Shown here in pieces: positions 23,861 through 30,544 of a stretch of 30,544 nt of DNA. The position numbers were made by a program, and so were the translations under genes. The stretch is from a bacterium. Lineage in GTDB: Bacteria; Orphanbacterota; Orphanbacteria; Orphanbacterales; Orphanbacteraceae. The notes beneath the pieces were generated by a model. The model was not told where the DNA came from. It searched no databases and worked only from the letters and a program-made list of their open reading frames with translations. The number at the start of each line of letters is the position of its first letter. Position 1 is the stretch's first letter. The stretch spans positions 1 through 30,544 of the forward strand of contig JALGYY010000023.1 of assembly GCA_025782575.1 (NCBI GenBank), written 5' to 3'.

Positions 23861-24376
23861 ATGAACCCTCTCACAGGTCTAACTCTCGCATGCTCCGAGC
23901 CGCGGCTTTCCGGCAGGGAAGAGGGTGGAGCTCTCCCGGATAACCACGCGCAGGAGCTTACCTGGACGGTTCATCCGGCGCGCAGGAATCCCGCTCAGGC
24001 AGTCGCGGTCGGCCTCGTCGTGATCCTCGTGCCGATCGCGATTCTCCAGGCCGGTCTCCAGCCGATTTTCGCCATTTTAGGTTTCCTCTTGCTCGCGGCA
24101 TCGCTCGGGAGCTTCTTTTTTCCTACCACGGTCCGGTTCGATGAAAACAGTGTAACCGTAAGAAGCCTATGGGGTAAGAAGCAGAGACAATGGAACCGTT
24201 TCCGCAGTTTTCGTTATGATTCCGAACATGTCAGACTCTGCACGTTCGGACATGCGACACGACTGGATCACTTTCGTGGGCTCCTTCTCCGGTTCGGTGG
24301 GAACCGGAAGCAGGTCCTCCAGTTCGTGCGGGGCAAAGTCGCCTCTCCTTCCAGGGGAGAAGCAGTCGGCTCATGA
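23861..24376 (+). CDS. Two-helix membrane protein with PH-like C-terminal domain
   Basis: This 171-residue protein has a polar N-terminus, two adjacent hydrophobic helices (about 46-66 and 68-87), and a soluble C-terminal part beginning FPTTVRFDENSVTVRSLWGKKQRQWNRF. That pattern of short strands resembles bacterial PH-like domains that follow two helices. I start it at the ATG at 23861; upstream in-frame sequence overlaps the 5' end of the opposite-strand pseudogene. There is no ribosome site. The stop overlaps the next ATG by four bases (ATGA), so it is the first gene of the operon. The function is unknown. Confidence 0.65.
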   Translation: MNPLTGLTLACSEPRLSGREEGGALPDNHAQELTWTVHPARRNPAQAVAVGLVVILVPIAILQAGLQPIFAILGFLLLAASLGSFFFPTTVRFDENSVTVRSLWGKKQRQWNRFRSFRYDSEHVRLCTFGHATRLDHFRGLLLRFGGNRKQVLQFVRGKVASPSRGEAVGS

Positions 24377-24792
24377 CATCACCGATCAAAGCACTCTTCG
24401 CCTCGTCCGGAGACGGAAAGCTCACAGATGACGAGTTCATTCTTAAAATGGCCGAGCGGGTGGTCGGTACGGGCATGTCTGTCCCGGCCGTTCTCTTTCT
24501 CGAAATGGGAAAACCTCTCTCGTACATCAGTAGTCAAGCCATGGTCTTTTTCGCGCCTATAGCAACGGCGCTCTTTCCCGGCGACGGGTACAATCGTCTT
24601 TCGCGCCTGCTCGAGGATCGAGAGAACGTGGATCGCCTCATGAGAAAAATCGAGCAACTGGAAGATGAAGGTCAAAGAAAATCCAAAGAGGCCCGAAAGA
24701 ACAGCCCGAAAAAGGGGCTGTTTTCTTTTATGCGGCGTTCGAAGCCGAAAGGTGGAGACTCCGACAGGGCCGACGACAATCGAAGCGCATGA
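24373..24792 (+). CDS. Conserved hypothetical protein of the DUF6754 operon
   Basis: This 139-residue protein has the core LTDDEFILKMAERVVGTGMSVPAVLFLEMGKPLSYISSQAMVFFAPIATALFPG, followed by LLEDRENVDRLMRKIEQLED and a basic tail rich in Lys, Arg and Ser. The central part (about 36-70) is hydrophobic enough to lie on or in the membrane; the rest looks cytoplasmic and helical. The ATG overlaps the stop of the upstream gene. I do not know a function; the phrase-like conservation of the core suggests a real family rather than a chance ORF. Confidence 0.7.
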   Translation: MTSPIKALFASSGDGKLTDDEFILKMAERVVGTGMSVPAVLFLEMGKPLSYISSQAMVFFAPIATALFPGDGYNRLSRLLEDRENVDRLMRKIEQLEDEGQRKSKEARKNSPKKGLFSFMRRSKPKGGDSDRADDNRSA

Positions 24793-24805
24793 CAAAGGAG
24801 AACCA

Positions 24806-26053
24806 GTGAAACGACGGAAAGGGCTCATGAGGATCGGTCTTCTCAGCGCCGCCCTCCTCCTCGTGCTCTCGGTCTCGGCGTTCGCGCAGGATGCCGAGCC
24901 GGCGGAAGAAGCGCCGCAGGAGGTGTATGACGCGCCTCCCGCCCCGGTGACGAACCTGATTGCCAAGGATCACGTTTATGATTCCGGCAAGGAAATCGAC
25001 ATCGAGTTTGACAGGTCTGCCGACGACGGCAGCGGCGCGGACGACGTGGAAAAGTACGAGGTCTACCGGTCTGAATCGGGTAGCGAGGAGACGCTTGTCA
25101 CGACGATCCCCGCGATGGTTTCCGGCGGCGATCGGCGTGTCATCATTGATGACAGTAACGGCGGACTGGAGAACGGAGCGGAGTACAGCTACCGGGTGCT
25201 CACGATCGACCGGGCGGGGGGGAGTTCCGAGACCAGACTTTCCGGCACAGTTTCTCCATCCGGTGAGTGGTTCGACTTCAAGAAGATCAATATGCTGGCG
25301 GCGCTCGTCATTCTTGTTTTCCTGATCAAGTTCTTCATCAGGAAGGCGCAGAGAGGCGAGGAGATTTATCTCCGCCCCGTCGCCGGTCTTCAGGCTTTTG
25401 ACGAAGCGGTCGGCCGTGCGACAGAGATGGGCAAGTCGGTGCTCTACGTGCCTGGTATCATGGATCTCGATCAGGTAGAGACGGTAGCCGGAATCATCAT
25501 CCTCGGCTATGTGTCGAAGATGACCGCCCGTTACGAAACGGATCTCGAGGTTCCGGTCTCCCGTTCGCTCGTGATGTCGAACGCACGTGAGGTGTGCAAG
25601 TCGTCTTATCTTTCCGAGGGGCGGCCCGAGCTGTTCAAAGACGACATGGTCCATTATCTGACGGACGATCAGTTCGCGTATGCGGCCGGTGTAAACGGGA
25701 TCATGCTCAGAAAGAAGCCGGCCGCCTGCTTCTATCAGGGTAAATTCTACGCCGAATCGCTCATTCTCGCTGAAACCGGGAACTCGATCGGCGCGATTCA
25801 GATTGCGGGAACGGCCTCACCTGCGCAGATCCCGTTTTTCATCACTGCCTGCGACTACACGCTGATCGGCGAGGAGTTCTTTGCCGCGAGCGCGTATCTT
25901 TCGCAGGACCCGAAGCTGGTGGGGAGTCTTAAGGGGCAGGACTGGGCGAAGGGGATCATCATGATCGCCATCGTGGTCGGCGCCCTCGTGGAGACCTTGA
26001 ATGTCCTCGGGGTGGTCACGTTCAGTCTGAAGCCGCTTCTGGCTGTCGGATAA
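24806..26053 (+). CDS. DUF6754 membrane protein with fibronectin type III-like domain
   Basis: This 415-residue protein starts at a GTG at 24806 (AAAGGAG five bases upstream). It has, in order, a signal peptide (1-27, cleaved after AFA), a fibronectin III-like beta-sandwich (about 45-152, PPAPVTNLIAKD to TRLSGTVSPSG), a membrane helix (161-178), and a domain of about 200 residues containing VLYVPGIMDLDQVETVAGI, YLTDDQFAYAAGVNGIMLRKKPAACFYQG and ITACDYTLIGEEFFAASAYLSQDP. This matches my memory of DUF6754. A last hydrophobic helix ends the protein. The FN3 part would face outside and the DUF6754 part inside. Function unknown. Confidence 0.75.
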   Translation: MKRRKGLMRIGLLSAALLLVLSVSAFAQDAEPAEEAPQEVYDAPPAPVTNLIAKDHVYDSGKEIDIEFDRSADDGSGADDVEKYEVYRSESGSEETLVTTIPAMVSGGDRRVIIDDSNGGLENGAEYSYRVLTIDRAGGSSETRLSGTVSPSGEWFDFKKINMLAALVILVFLIKFFIRKAQRGEEIYLRPVAGLQAFDEAVGRATEMGKSVLYVPGIMDLDQVETVAGIIILGYVSKMTARYETDLEVPVSRSLVMSNAREVCKSSYLSEGRPELFKDDMVHYLTDDQFAYAAGVNGIMLRKKPAACFYQGKFYAESLILAETGNSIGAIQIAGTASPAQIPFFITACDYTLIGEEFFAASAYLSQDPKLVGSLKGQDWAKGIIMIAIVVGALVETLNVLGVVTFSLKPLLAVG

Positions 26054-26065
26054 GGAGGAATCGCG

Positions 26066-26749
26066 ATGTTCTGGAAAACCCAGATACCGGTTGCGATTGT
26101 CTTCGTAGTCGGCATGCTCACACTGGTCCAGTGGTTCATACCCCACCGGCCCTTCGATCAGCTTCAGGTTCATATGACCCAGTGGTTCGACATTATCGCG
26201 GTGTTCGCCGTGATTCTGGGCGGGCTGAATCTTCTGAAGCTTCAATTCTCTAAAATCATCAACAGAAAGAAAGACTGGCAGTACGCCATCGTGACGCTTG
26301 TCGGCTTCGCCGTCATGTTCTCCTACGGCTTTTTCCGGATCGGCGTGCCGGGAGAGATCGTCATGGGAGATCATCTCCAGGCGGAAAACAGCCATTTTCG
26401 CTGGATGTTCTTCAACATATTCACGCCCCTCTCGGCGACCATGTTCGCGCTGCTCGCGTTCTTCGTCGCTTCGGCGTCCTATCGGGCGTTCCGGATTCGG
26501 AACACGGAAGCGACACTGCTGCTGGTAGCGGGCATGATTCTAATGCTCGGGCGGGTGCCGCTCGGCGCGTTACTGACCAAGAATCTCCCGTCTTTCATGC
26601 AACTTCAGAACATACAGGAGTGGATCTATCTCTGGCCGAACGTAGCGGGTGCCCGGGCGATCATGATCGGCATCGGGCTCGGCATGGTGGCCACGTCACT
26701 CCGCTTTATTCTGGGAATCGAAAAAAGCTTTCTCGGGGGGGATGAATAA
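26066..26749 (+). CDS. Six-helix membrane protein of the DUF6754 operon
   Basis: This 227-residue protein has six predicted membrane helices (about 7-25, 39-58, 72-95, 114-142, 148-169, 195-217) and short polar loops. AAGGAGG precedes the ATG. A loop with NSHFRWMFFNIFTPLSATMF stands out, as does the final loop LQNIQEWIYLWPNVAGARA. I do not recognise a transporter or enzyme motif. It ends in a TAATG overlap with the next gene, so the two are translationally coupled and probably form one complex. Confidence 0.75.
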   Translation: MFWKTQIPVAIVFVVGMLTLVQWFIPHRPFDQLQVHMTQWFDIIAVFAVILGGLNLLKLQFSKIINRKKDWQYAIVTLVGFAVMFSYGFFRIGVPGEIVMGDHLQAENSHFRWMFFNIFTPLSATMFALLAFFVASASYRAFRIRNTEATLLLVAGMILMLGRVPLGALLTKNLPSFMQLQNIQEWIYLWPNVAGARAIMIGIGLGMVATSLRFILGIEKSFLGGDE

Positions 26750-27588
26750 TGGCGAACGACAAATCCTTCCTGGAAAGACTGGGCGATCTCGATCGCCGTT
26801 GGGTATTCATAATCATCGGTCTTTCCGTCTTTATTCCTTTGCTTGTACCGCTCGGGCTGGAGGTTGTCACAACACCGACTACGGTCGATGTGTTCAACGC
26901 GATCGACTCATTGCCCGCGGGGACACGGGTGCTGATCTCGTTCGAATACGGACCGAGCACGCAGCCTGAGGTGGAGCCGATGGGAGTCGCCCTTCTCCAT
27001 CATCTGTTTCGCAAAGATTGCCGCGTAATCGCGACGGCACTCTGGCCGGACGGTCAGTTCATGTCCGCCCGCCTGTTCGAGCTGTTTGAAGCCGAGTACG
27101 ATCTGGAGTGGGGTGTGGACTATGTAAATCTCGGCTTCCGGCCCGGGGCGGAAGCAGTAATCAAGGGAATCGCCAAGGAGTTCCGGGCGAATTACAGAAC
27201 TGATCTCCGAGGCAATCTGGTGGAAGATCTGCCCATCATGGACGGAATCTACAAGGTCGCCGATGTGGACTTCATTTTCACACTGTCGGCCGGCTATCCC
27301 GGAACGGTGGAATGGATCCTGTACGCGGCTGATCCGTACAACATTCCGATGTCGAGCGGGGTTACGGCGATCCAGGTGAACGAGGTCATTCCCTACGTCG
27401 ATGCCGGGCAGTGCTACGGAATTCTTGCCGGGATGTCGGGGGCGGCGGAATACGAAACGCTCGTCAAGAAGGGTGATGCGACCAAGTTCATGGACGCGCA
27501 GTCGATCGCTCACTTTCTGATCGTGCTCTTCATCATACTCGGCAACATTTCGTACATCGTTGGCCGGCGTCGCCAACGGTCAGCATAG
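26749..27588 (+). CDS. Membrane-anchored Rossmann-like protein of the DUF6754 operon
   Basis: This 279-residue protein has a helix near each end (about 18-38 and 256-273) and a domain of about 210 residues between. The domain alternates strands and helices (TRVLISFEYGPS, CRVIATALWPDG, DYVNLGFRPGAEAVIKGI, DVDFIFTLSAGYPGTVEWILY, GQCYGILAGMSGAAEYETL), which suggests a Rossmann-like alpha/beta fold exposed on one side of the membrane. The conserved-looking GMSGAAEYE near the C-terminal helix may be a functional site. I cannot assign a reaction. It starts by TAATG overlap with the six-helix protein. Confidence 0.75.
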   Translation: MANDKSFLERLGDLDRRWVFIIIGLSVFIPLLVPLGLEVVTTPTTVDVFNAIDSLPAGTRVLISFEYGPSTQPEVEPMGVALLHHLFRKDCRVIATALWPDGQFMSARLFELFEAEYDLEWGVDYVNLGFRPGAEAVIKGIAKEFRANYRTDLRGNLVEDLPIMDGIYKVADVDFIFTLSAGYPGTVEWILYAADPYNIPMSSGVTAIQVNEVIPYVDAGQCYGILAGMSGAAEYETLVKKGDATKFMDAQSIAHFLIVLFIILGNISYIVGRRRQRSA

Positions 27589-27597
27589 GGGGTCGCC

Positions 27598-28467
27598 ATG
27601 TCGAAAGATGTATGGACAATCGTTTCGATCGTGATCGTCGCGGCCCTTTCCGCTCTCAGTGTCGCTGCGATTTCCTGGGGCATCGATAACCATGAAATTG
27701 GTTTCGGATTCTGGATCGGGTCGTTACTGACTATGGGAATCATGTCCTATTTATATGCGGATAATCCGTTCTACAAGTTTACCGAGCACCTGTTCGTGGG
27801 AGTGTCGGCGTCGTACTGGATCGCTACGTATTACTGGACCCAGATCGACACGAATCTCCTCGGCCGTCTCTTCCCTGAAAAGACATCGTTTCTGGGGATG
27901 ACGATCGACTTTTCAAGGCACGGACATGAACAGAACCTCTGGTATCTGATCCCGCTCGTGCTCGGTCTCTTCATGCTCGCTCGCCTGATTCCATCGATCG
28001 GATGGATCAGCCGGTGGTCACTCTCGTTCGTCGTCGGTCTTTACGCCGGACTTCGGAGTTACGGCTATCTGCAGTCGAATGTGATGCAGCAGGCAAAGGA
28101 GACCTTCAGGCCGATCATCATTCCAGGCGACTTCTGGGCCGGATTCAACCACCTGGTCCTGGTCGTCGGCGTTGTATCCGCTCTCCTCTACTTCTTCTTC
28201 TCGAAGGAACACAAGGGGATGTTCGGGACGATTTCACGGGTGGGGATCTTCTTCCTGATGGTCTCCTTCGGCGCCGCGTTCGGTTTCGCAGTCATGGGCC
28301 GGATTTCGCTTCTGATCGGCCGGTTCGACTTCCTGATCCGGGCGAGTACGGCTGAAAACGGATACCCGTCGATCGTAGTTACCGTCCTTATGGTCGCTAT
28401 CCTGTCCATTCTCGCCATGAAGAACAAGGGCAAGGGAGAGGACGAGGACGAGTTGTTCGAGCCGTAG
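27598..28467 (+). CDS. Multi-spanning membrane protein, last gene of the DUF6754 operon
   Basis: This 289-residue protein has about eight hydrophobic helices, starting with VWTIVSIVIVAALSALSVAA and including FYKFTEHLFVGVSASYWIATYYW, an uncommon segment with paired aromatic residues. The C-terminus is short and strongly acidic (GEDEDELFEP). GGGGG precedes the ATG and the gap to the upstream gene is nine bases. No known transporter signature is seen. With the other membrane proteins it probably makes an integral membrane complex. Confidence 0.75.
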   Translation: MSKDVWTIVSIVIVAALSALSVAAISWGIDNHEIGFGFWIGSLLTMGIMSYLYADNPFYKFTEHLFVGVSASYWIATYYWTQIDTNLLGRLFPEKTSFLGMTIDFSRHGHEQNLWYLIPLVLGLFMLARLIPSIGWISRWSLSFVVGLYAGLRSYGYLQSNVMQQAKETFRPIIIPGDFWAGFNHLVLVVGVVSALLYFFFSKEHKGMFGTISRVGIFFLMVSFGAAFGFAVMGRISLLIGRFDFLIRASTAENGYPSIVVTVLMVAILSILAMKNKGKGEDEDELFEP

Positions 28468-28547
28468 AAACAGGCGTGCTGCGTTGTAGTGTGATTGATT
28501 GGTTGGATAATCTGGTTAAGCCCCGGGGCGATTTTGATAAGACCGGC

Positions 28548-29537
28548 TTATTCCTGCGCGGCCGCCGCCTCTTCTTCCTCGGCGCTCAGGAGCGGGGAGA
28601 GGAGTTGTCCGCGCTCTTCGGGCGGCGGGTACCACTCGATCGAATCGGGCGCGGCATCGAAGCGACGGGACCGAAGCAGGAACAGAACGAGTAGTGCTTC
28701 GGCGAGGAAGCAGAGCACGCTCCCTTCCGGGCCGAAAGAGCCGCCGCTCCACCAGTCGGGGCCGGTTACGGTGGCTACGAAGGGGGAGACGGCGATCGTC
28801 TCCCCGCTCACCGGTAGCGACAGAATCCAGGAGTTCGCGAAGTTCCAGGTGATGTGCATGCCGATCGGCACCCAGAGGGACCGGGTCCGGAAATAGGCGA
28901 TACAGAGCATGAGGCCGGCCAGGCCGGTCGAGATCGCGCCGACCAGCGTCCCTCCCTCGTTGAAGAAGTGAAGAATGCCGAACGGTAGGGATAGGAGGAG
29001 GGCGGCGACTATCTTGTTCGTCCCCTCGGCGAGCGCCTGCAGCAGGAATCCGCGAAAGAGAAGTTCTTCCATGAATCCGACAGTGATAAACAGGAGGCCG
29101 TAGGTCAGAAAGCTTTTGAGTAGGGCGGAGCCGCTCAGGCCGGCAGGTTCAAGATGAAGAGATCCTGTGACCATCAGGACCAGGCCGATCGCACACATCC
29201 CAGCCGCCCCGAGAAAGAGGCCGAGACCGAACTCTTTCTGCCAGTTGGAATGGAAACCGAGGCCGAGACTGCTGATCCTGCGCCGGTCCAGATTCTTGGC
29301 GACGATAAGAGAGGCGACAAAGATCGCGATTGAGAGAAGTATGTTGAAAATAGAGACACCGATCGGGTTCAGATCTCTCAGGCTGGTTTCCCCCTCCGCT
29401 CCCTGCAGGAAGGCTTTGGTCAGCGGAACGGTACCCAGGATGATGGCAAATGCGAAGAGCCCGAACAGGCCGATAAAGAGAATGATCCGCCAGGGAATCC
29501 GAACGAGGCCATGTCGATTGTGCGTAAAAGTGTTCAT
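28548..29537 (-). CDS. CPBP family intramembrane glutamic endopeptidase
   Basis: This 329-residue multi-spanning protein has the three CPBP/Rce1 motifs: EELLFRG at 157-163 with the catalytic glutamates, GILHFFNEG with His190, and GMHITWNFANSW with His228. Family members cleave peptides inside the membrane (CAAX processing or bacteriocin self-immunity in some cases); the substrate here is unknown. The Ala-rich tail (EEEEAAAAQE) is unusual but not diagnostic. I start it at the ATG at 29537; an upstream TTG at 29576 would add 13 residues. It converges with the DUF6754 operon. Confidence 0.88.
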   Translation of the reverse strand: MNTFTHNRHGLVRIPWRIILFIGLFGLFAFAIILGTVPLTKAFLQGAEGETSLRDLNPIGVSIFNILLSIAIFVASLIVAKNLDRRRISSLGLGFHSNWQKEFGLGLFLGAAGMCAIGLVLMVTGSLHLEPAGLSGSALLKSFLTYGLLFITVGFMEELLFRGFLLQALAEGTNKIVAALLLSLPFGILHFFNEGGTLVGAISTGLAGLMLCIAYFRTRSLWVPIGMHITWNFANSWILSLPVSGETIAVSPFVATVTGPDWWSGGSFGPEGSVLCFLAEALLVLFLLRSRRFDAAPDSIEWYPPPEERGQLLSPLLSAEEEEAAAAQE

Positions 29538-29896
29538 GGTCGCCGCGATTGTAGGACCGTCGATGGAGTGAGGCAAGCAAGAACGGTGCAGGAATTGGCT
29601 TGCCTCCCGGCGTGCCCGGACTCGATTCTGAATTATTTTCGTGATTATTTTTATCTTTCAATAATATTGCTTGACACGATTTCGAGCGCGTTCGTTCGGG
29701 TTTGACGCGCCCGTCCGTCAGTATTCCCGTCAAGGGTCAGCGGCTTGGACTGCTCCGTTTGATGCTATCTCCTCGACGAAATGTTCAGATCCTTTGCCGC
29801 GAGTTCTTGCAGCGTCTCCCACGAAGCCGTAAATGGGGATGTTAGAATATCGATGGGACTTGGATCGACAAGGGTGGATGTGTGAGGGGGATTGTG
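29538..29896. other. AT-rich intergenic region
   Basis: This gap of about 360 bases holds no gene I can support. Its part at 29625-29670 is much richer in A and T than the surrounding genes and contains a candidate minus-strand promoter for the CPBP gene (separate entry). A TAGAAT at 29843-29848 is placed where a -10 element for the HNH-like gene could be, but no matching -35 is found. Confidence 0.5.
29632..29661 (-). promoter_or_regulatory. Candidate sigma-70 promoter for the CPBP protease gene
   Basis: On the minus strand TTGAAA (29656-29661) is followed after 18 bases by AATAAT (29632-29637), in an AT-rich stretch. Transcription would start near 29625, about 90 bases before the ATG at 29537. 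It is among the better consensus matches in the window. Confidence 0.5.
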
Positions 29897-30475
29897 ATGA
29901 TGACGACGAAGATGAAAACTGTACTGGCGGGGCTTTCCAATGTCGAGATCATACAAAGAGGAGACCGGGCGATCAGAAACGAACATGAGTTGACGGTTGT
30001 TCTTCTTGAATGTCTAAATGAAATTGAGAGGCGTTCCATCTATCTGAAAGAAGGCCACTCATCCCTGTTTGCCTTCTGCACCTGTCGCTGGCGCTACTCC
30101 CCATCCAAAGCGGGTCGGTATATCGCCGCTGCCAGGTGTATAGAAAAATTCCCGGCGGCGCGATCCCTTCTGGCTGGTCGCAAGATCACCATGTGTGGCC
30201 TCGCAAAGATCGCCACTCTCTTGACTGTAGAAAATTCCGAAGACCTCTTCCGGGAGGTCTCAGAAAAGAGATACGTCGAGATCGAAAAGATCGTGGCTTC
30301 CCGTCAAACCGCGCCAACCATCAGGGATTCCGTCCGGCCGATCGGCAAGAATCCGCATCAAGTAAAAAAGAAGGGCAGGGAAGATCAGGATGATCTCTTT
30401 CAGCCCGCGCAAACTTCAGATCACTCCCGCGTGAGGCTGTCCAAAAATCCAAGCGAAATCCCTGGAAAATCGTGA
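29897..30475 (+). pseudogene. N-terminal part of an HNH-endonuclease-like protein, C-terminus lost
   Basis: These 192 codons match the helical N-terminal region that precedes the nuclease domain in a widespread HNH family: LTVVLLECLNEIERRSIYLKEG, SSLFAFCTCRWRYSPSKAGRYI, RSLLAGRKITMCGLAKIATLL, EVSEKRYVEIEKIVASRQ. After about residue 180 (SDHSRV) the sequence becomes unrelated and stops at 30475, with no HNH motif. The break coincides with sequence resembling a mobile-element end (30425-30540). I therefore treat it as a disrupted gene. The ATG at 29897 has GAGGGGG six bases upstream. Confidence 0.65.
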
Positions 30476-30479
30476 GCCC

Positions 30480-30544
30480 AAGTGGCCAATTCTCGACCGC
30501 CGCCGGCGGAGGTAAATTTCTAGCCAGTGGGAACATGGACCTCT
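30480..30544. repeat. Dyad sequence at window edge, possible mobile-element end
   Basis: AGTGGCCAATTCTCGACC (about 30480-30497) and, after the 10-bp palindrome CCGCCGGCGG, the imperfect inverse GGTAAATTTCTAGCCA form a loose dyad. The TGGCCAATT...ACCGCCG wording resembles repeated end motifs of IS21-type elements. No transposase is visible before the window ends, so this is only a suggestion. Confidence 0.3.

Noticed and set aside
28517-28550. Inverted repeat TAAGCC/GGCTTA with the palindrome GCCCCGGGGC between convergent genes
   Set aside because: The loop is over 20 bases and the inner palindrome has no loop space; as a terminator it is weak, so I left it out of the features.
29671-29676. 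TTGACA in the AT-rich gap before the HNH-like gene
   Set aside because: No -10-like hexamer lies 16-18 bases downstream on the plus strand, and the start codon is over 200 bases away.
1-30544. tRNA, rRNA and CRISPR repeats
   Set aside because: I looked for the T-loop GTTCGA context with acceptor pairing, for rRNA signature stretches and for regularly spaced repeats and saw none, though a covariance-model search would be decisive.

Overview
The window is a GC-rich bacterial chromosome segment, densely packed with short intergenic gaps and many 4-base ATGA/GTGA start-stop overlaps. It looks like an anaerobic or facultative Gram-negative bacterium. The support for this is an oxygen-sensitive ATP-dependent (class I) benzoyl-CoA reductase, a lipoprotein with a classical lipobox, an Rrf2 regulator with three cysteines, and a DUF6754-type membrane operon that I associate with deeply branching or uncultured phyla. 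I cannot name the taxon from sequence alone.

Region 1 (1-1720, minus strand) holds a DUF2892 membrane protein, an ECF sigma factor translationally coupled to a soluble zinc-type anti-sigma factor, and a two-repeat DUF6982-like protein. Region 2 (1888-9997, minus) is the metabolic centrepiece: an eight-gene operon had-oah-bcrC-bcrB-bcrA-bcrD-SDR-GNAT. It encodes the four-subunit benzoyl-CoA reductase, the 6-hydroxycyclohex-1-ene-1-carbonyl-CoA dehydrogenase and the ring-opening 6-oxocyclohex-1-ene-1-carbonyl-CoA hydrolase. The dienoyl-CoA hydratase, the dedicated ferredoxin/2-oxoacid oxidoreductase and an obvious benzoate-CoA ligase are absent from the window. A candidate promoter with an overlapping imperfect palindrome lies upstream of had.

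Region 3 (10224-13944, plus) has a STAS anti-sigma antagonist, then an acetyl-CoA-synthetase-like ligase, a free-standing acyl carrier protein and a Kbl-type alpha-oxoamine synthase as one cassette. Region 4 (13986-18205, minus) has TyrRS, a CoA-transferase fused to a GNAT domain, a possible 20-codon small ORF, an Rrf2 regulator and a two-CBS protein. The combination of a GNAT in the benzoyl-CoA operon and an Rrf2 regulator nearby recalls BadL/BadM control of benzoate degradation in Rhodopseudomonas.

Region 5 (18267-21478, minus) has an APC permease and a large multi-spanning GT-C-like membrane protein whose gene contains an 11-G homopolymer. Region 6 (21694-23744) has a lipoprotein gene facing a decayed aminotransferase pseudogene across a bidirectional terminator. 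Region 7 (23861-28467, plus) is a six-gene operon of membrane proteins built around a DUF6754 protein. It has no assigned function and is the best candidate for an undescribed system. Region 8 (28548-30544) has a CPBP intramembrane protease and the amino-terminal part of an HNH-endonuclease-like protein that loses its catalytic end near the window edge, next to sequence resembling a mobile-element end.

No rRNA, tRNA or CRISPR array was seen.
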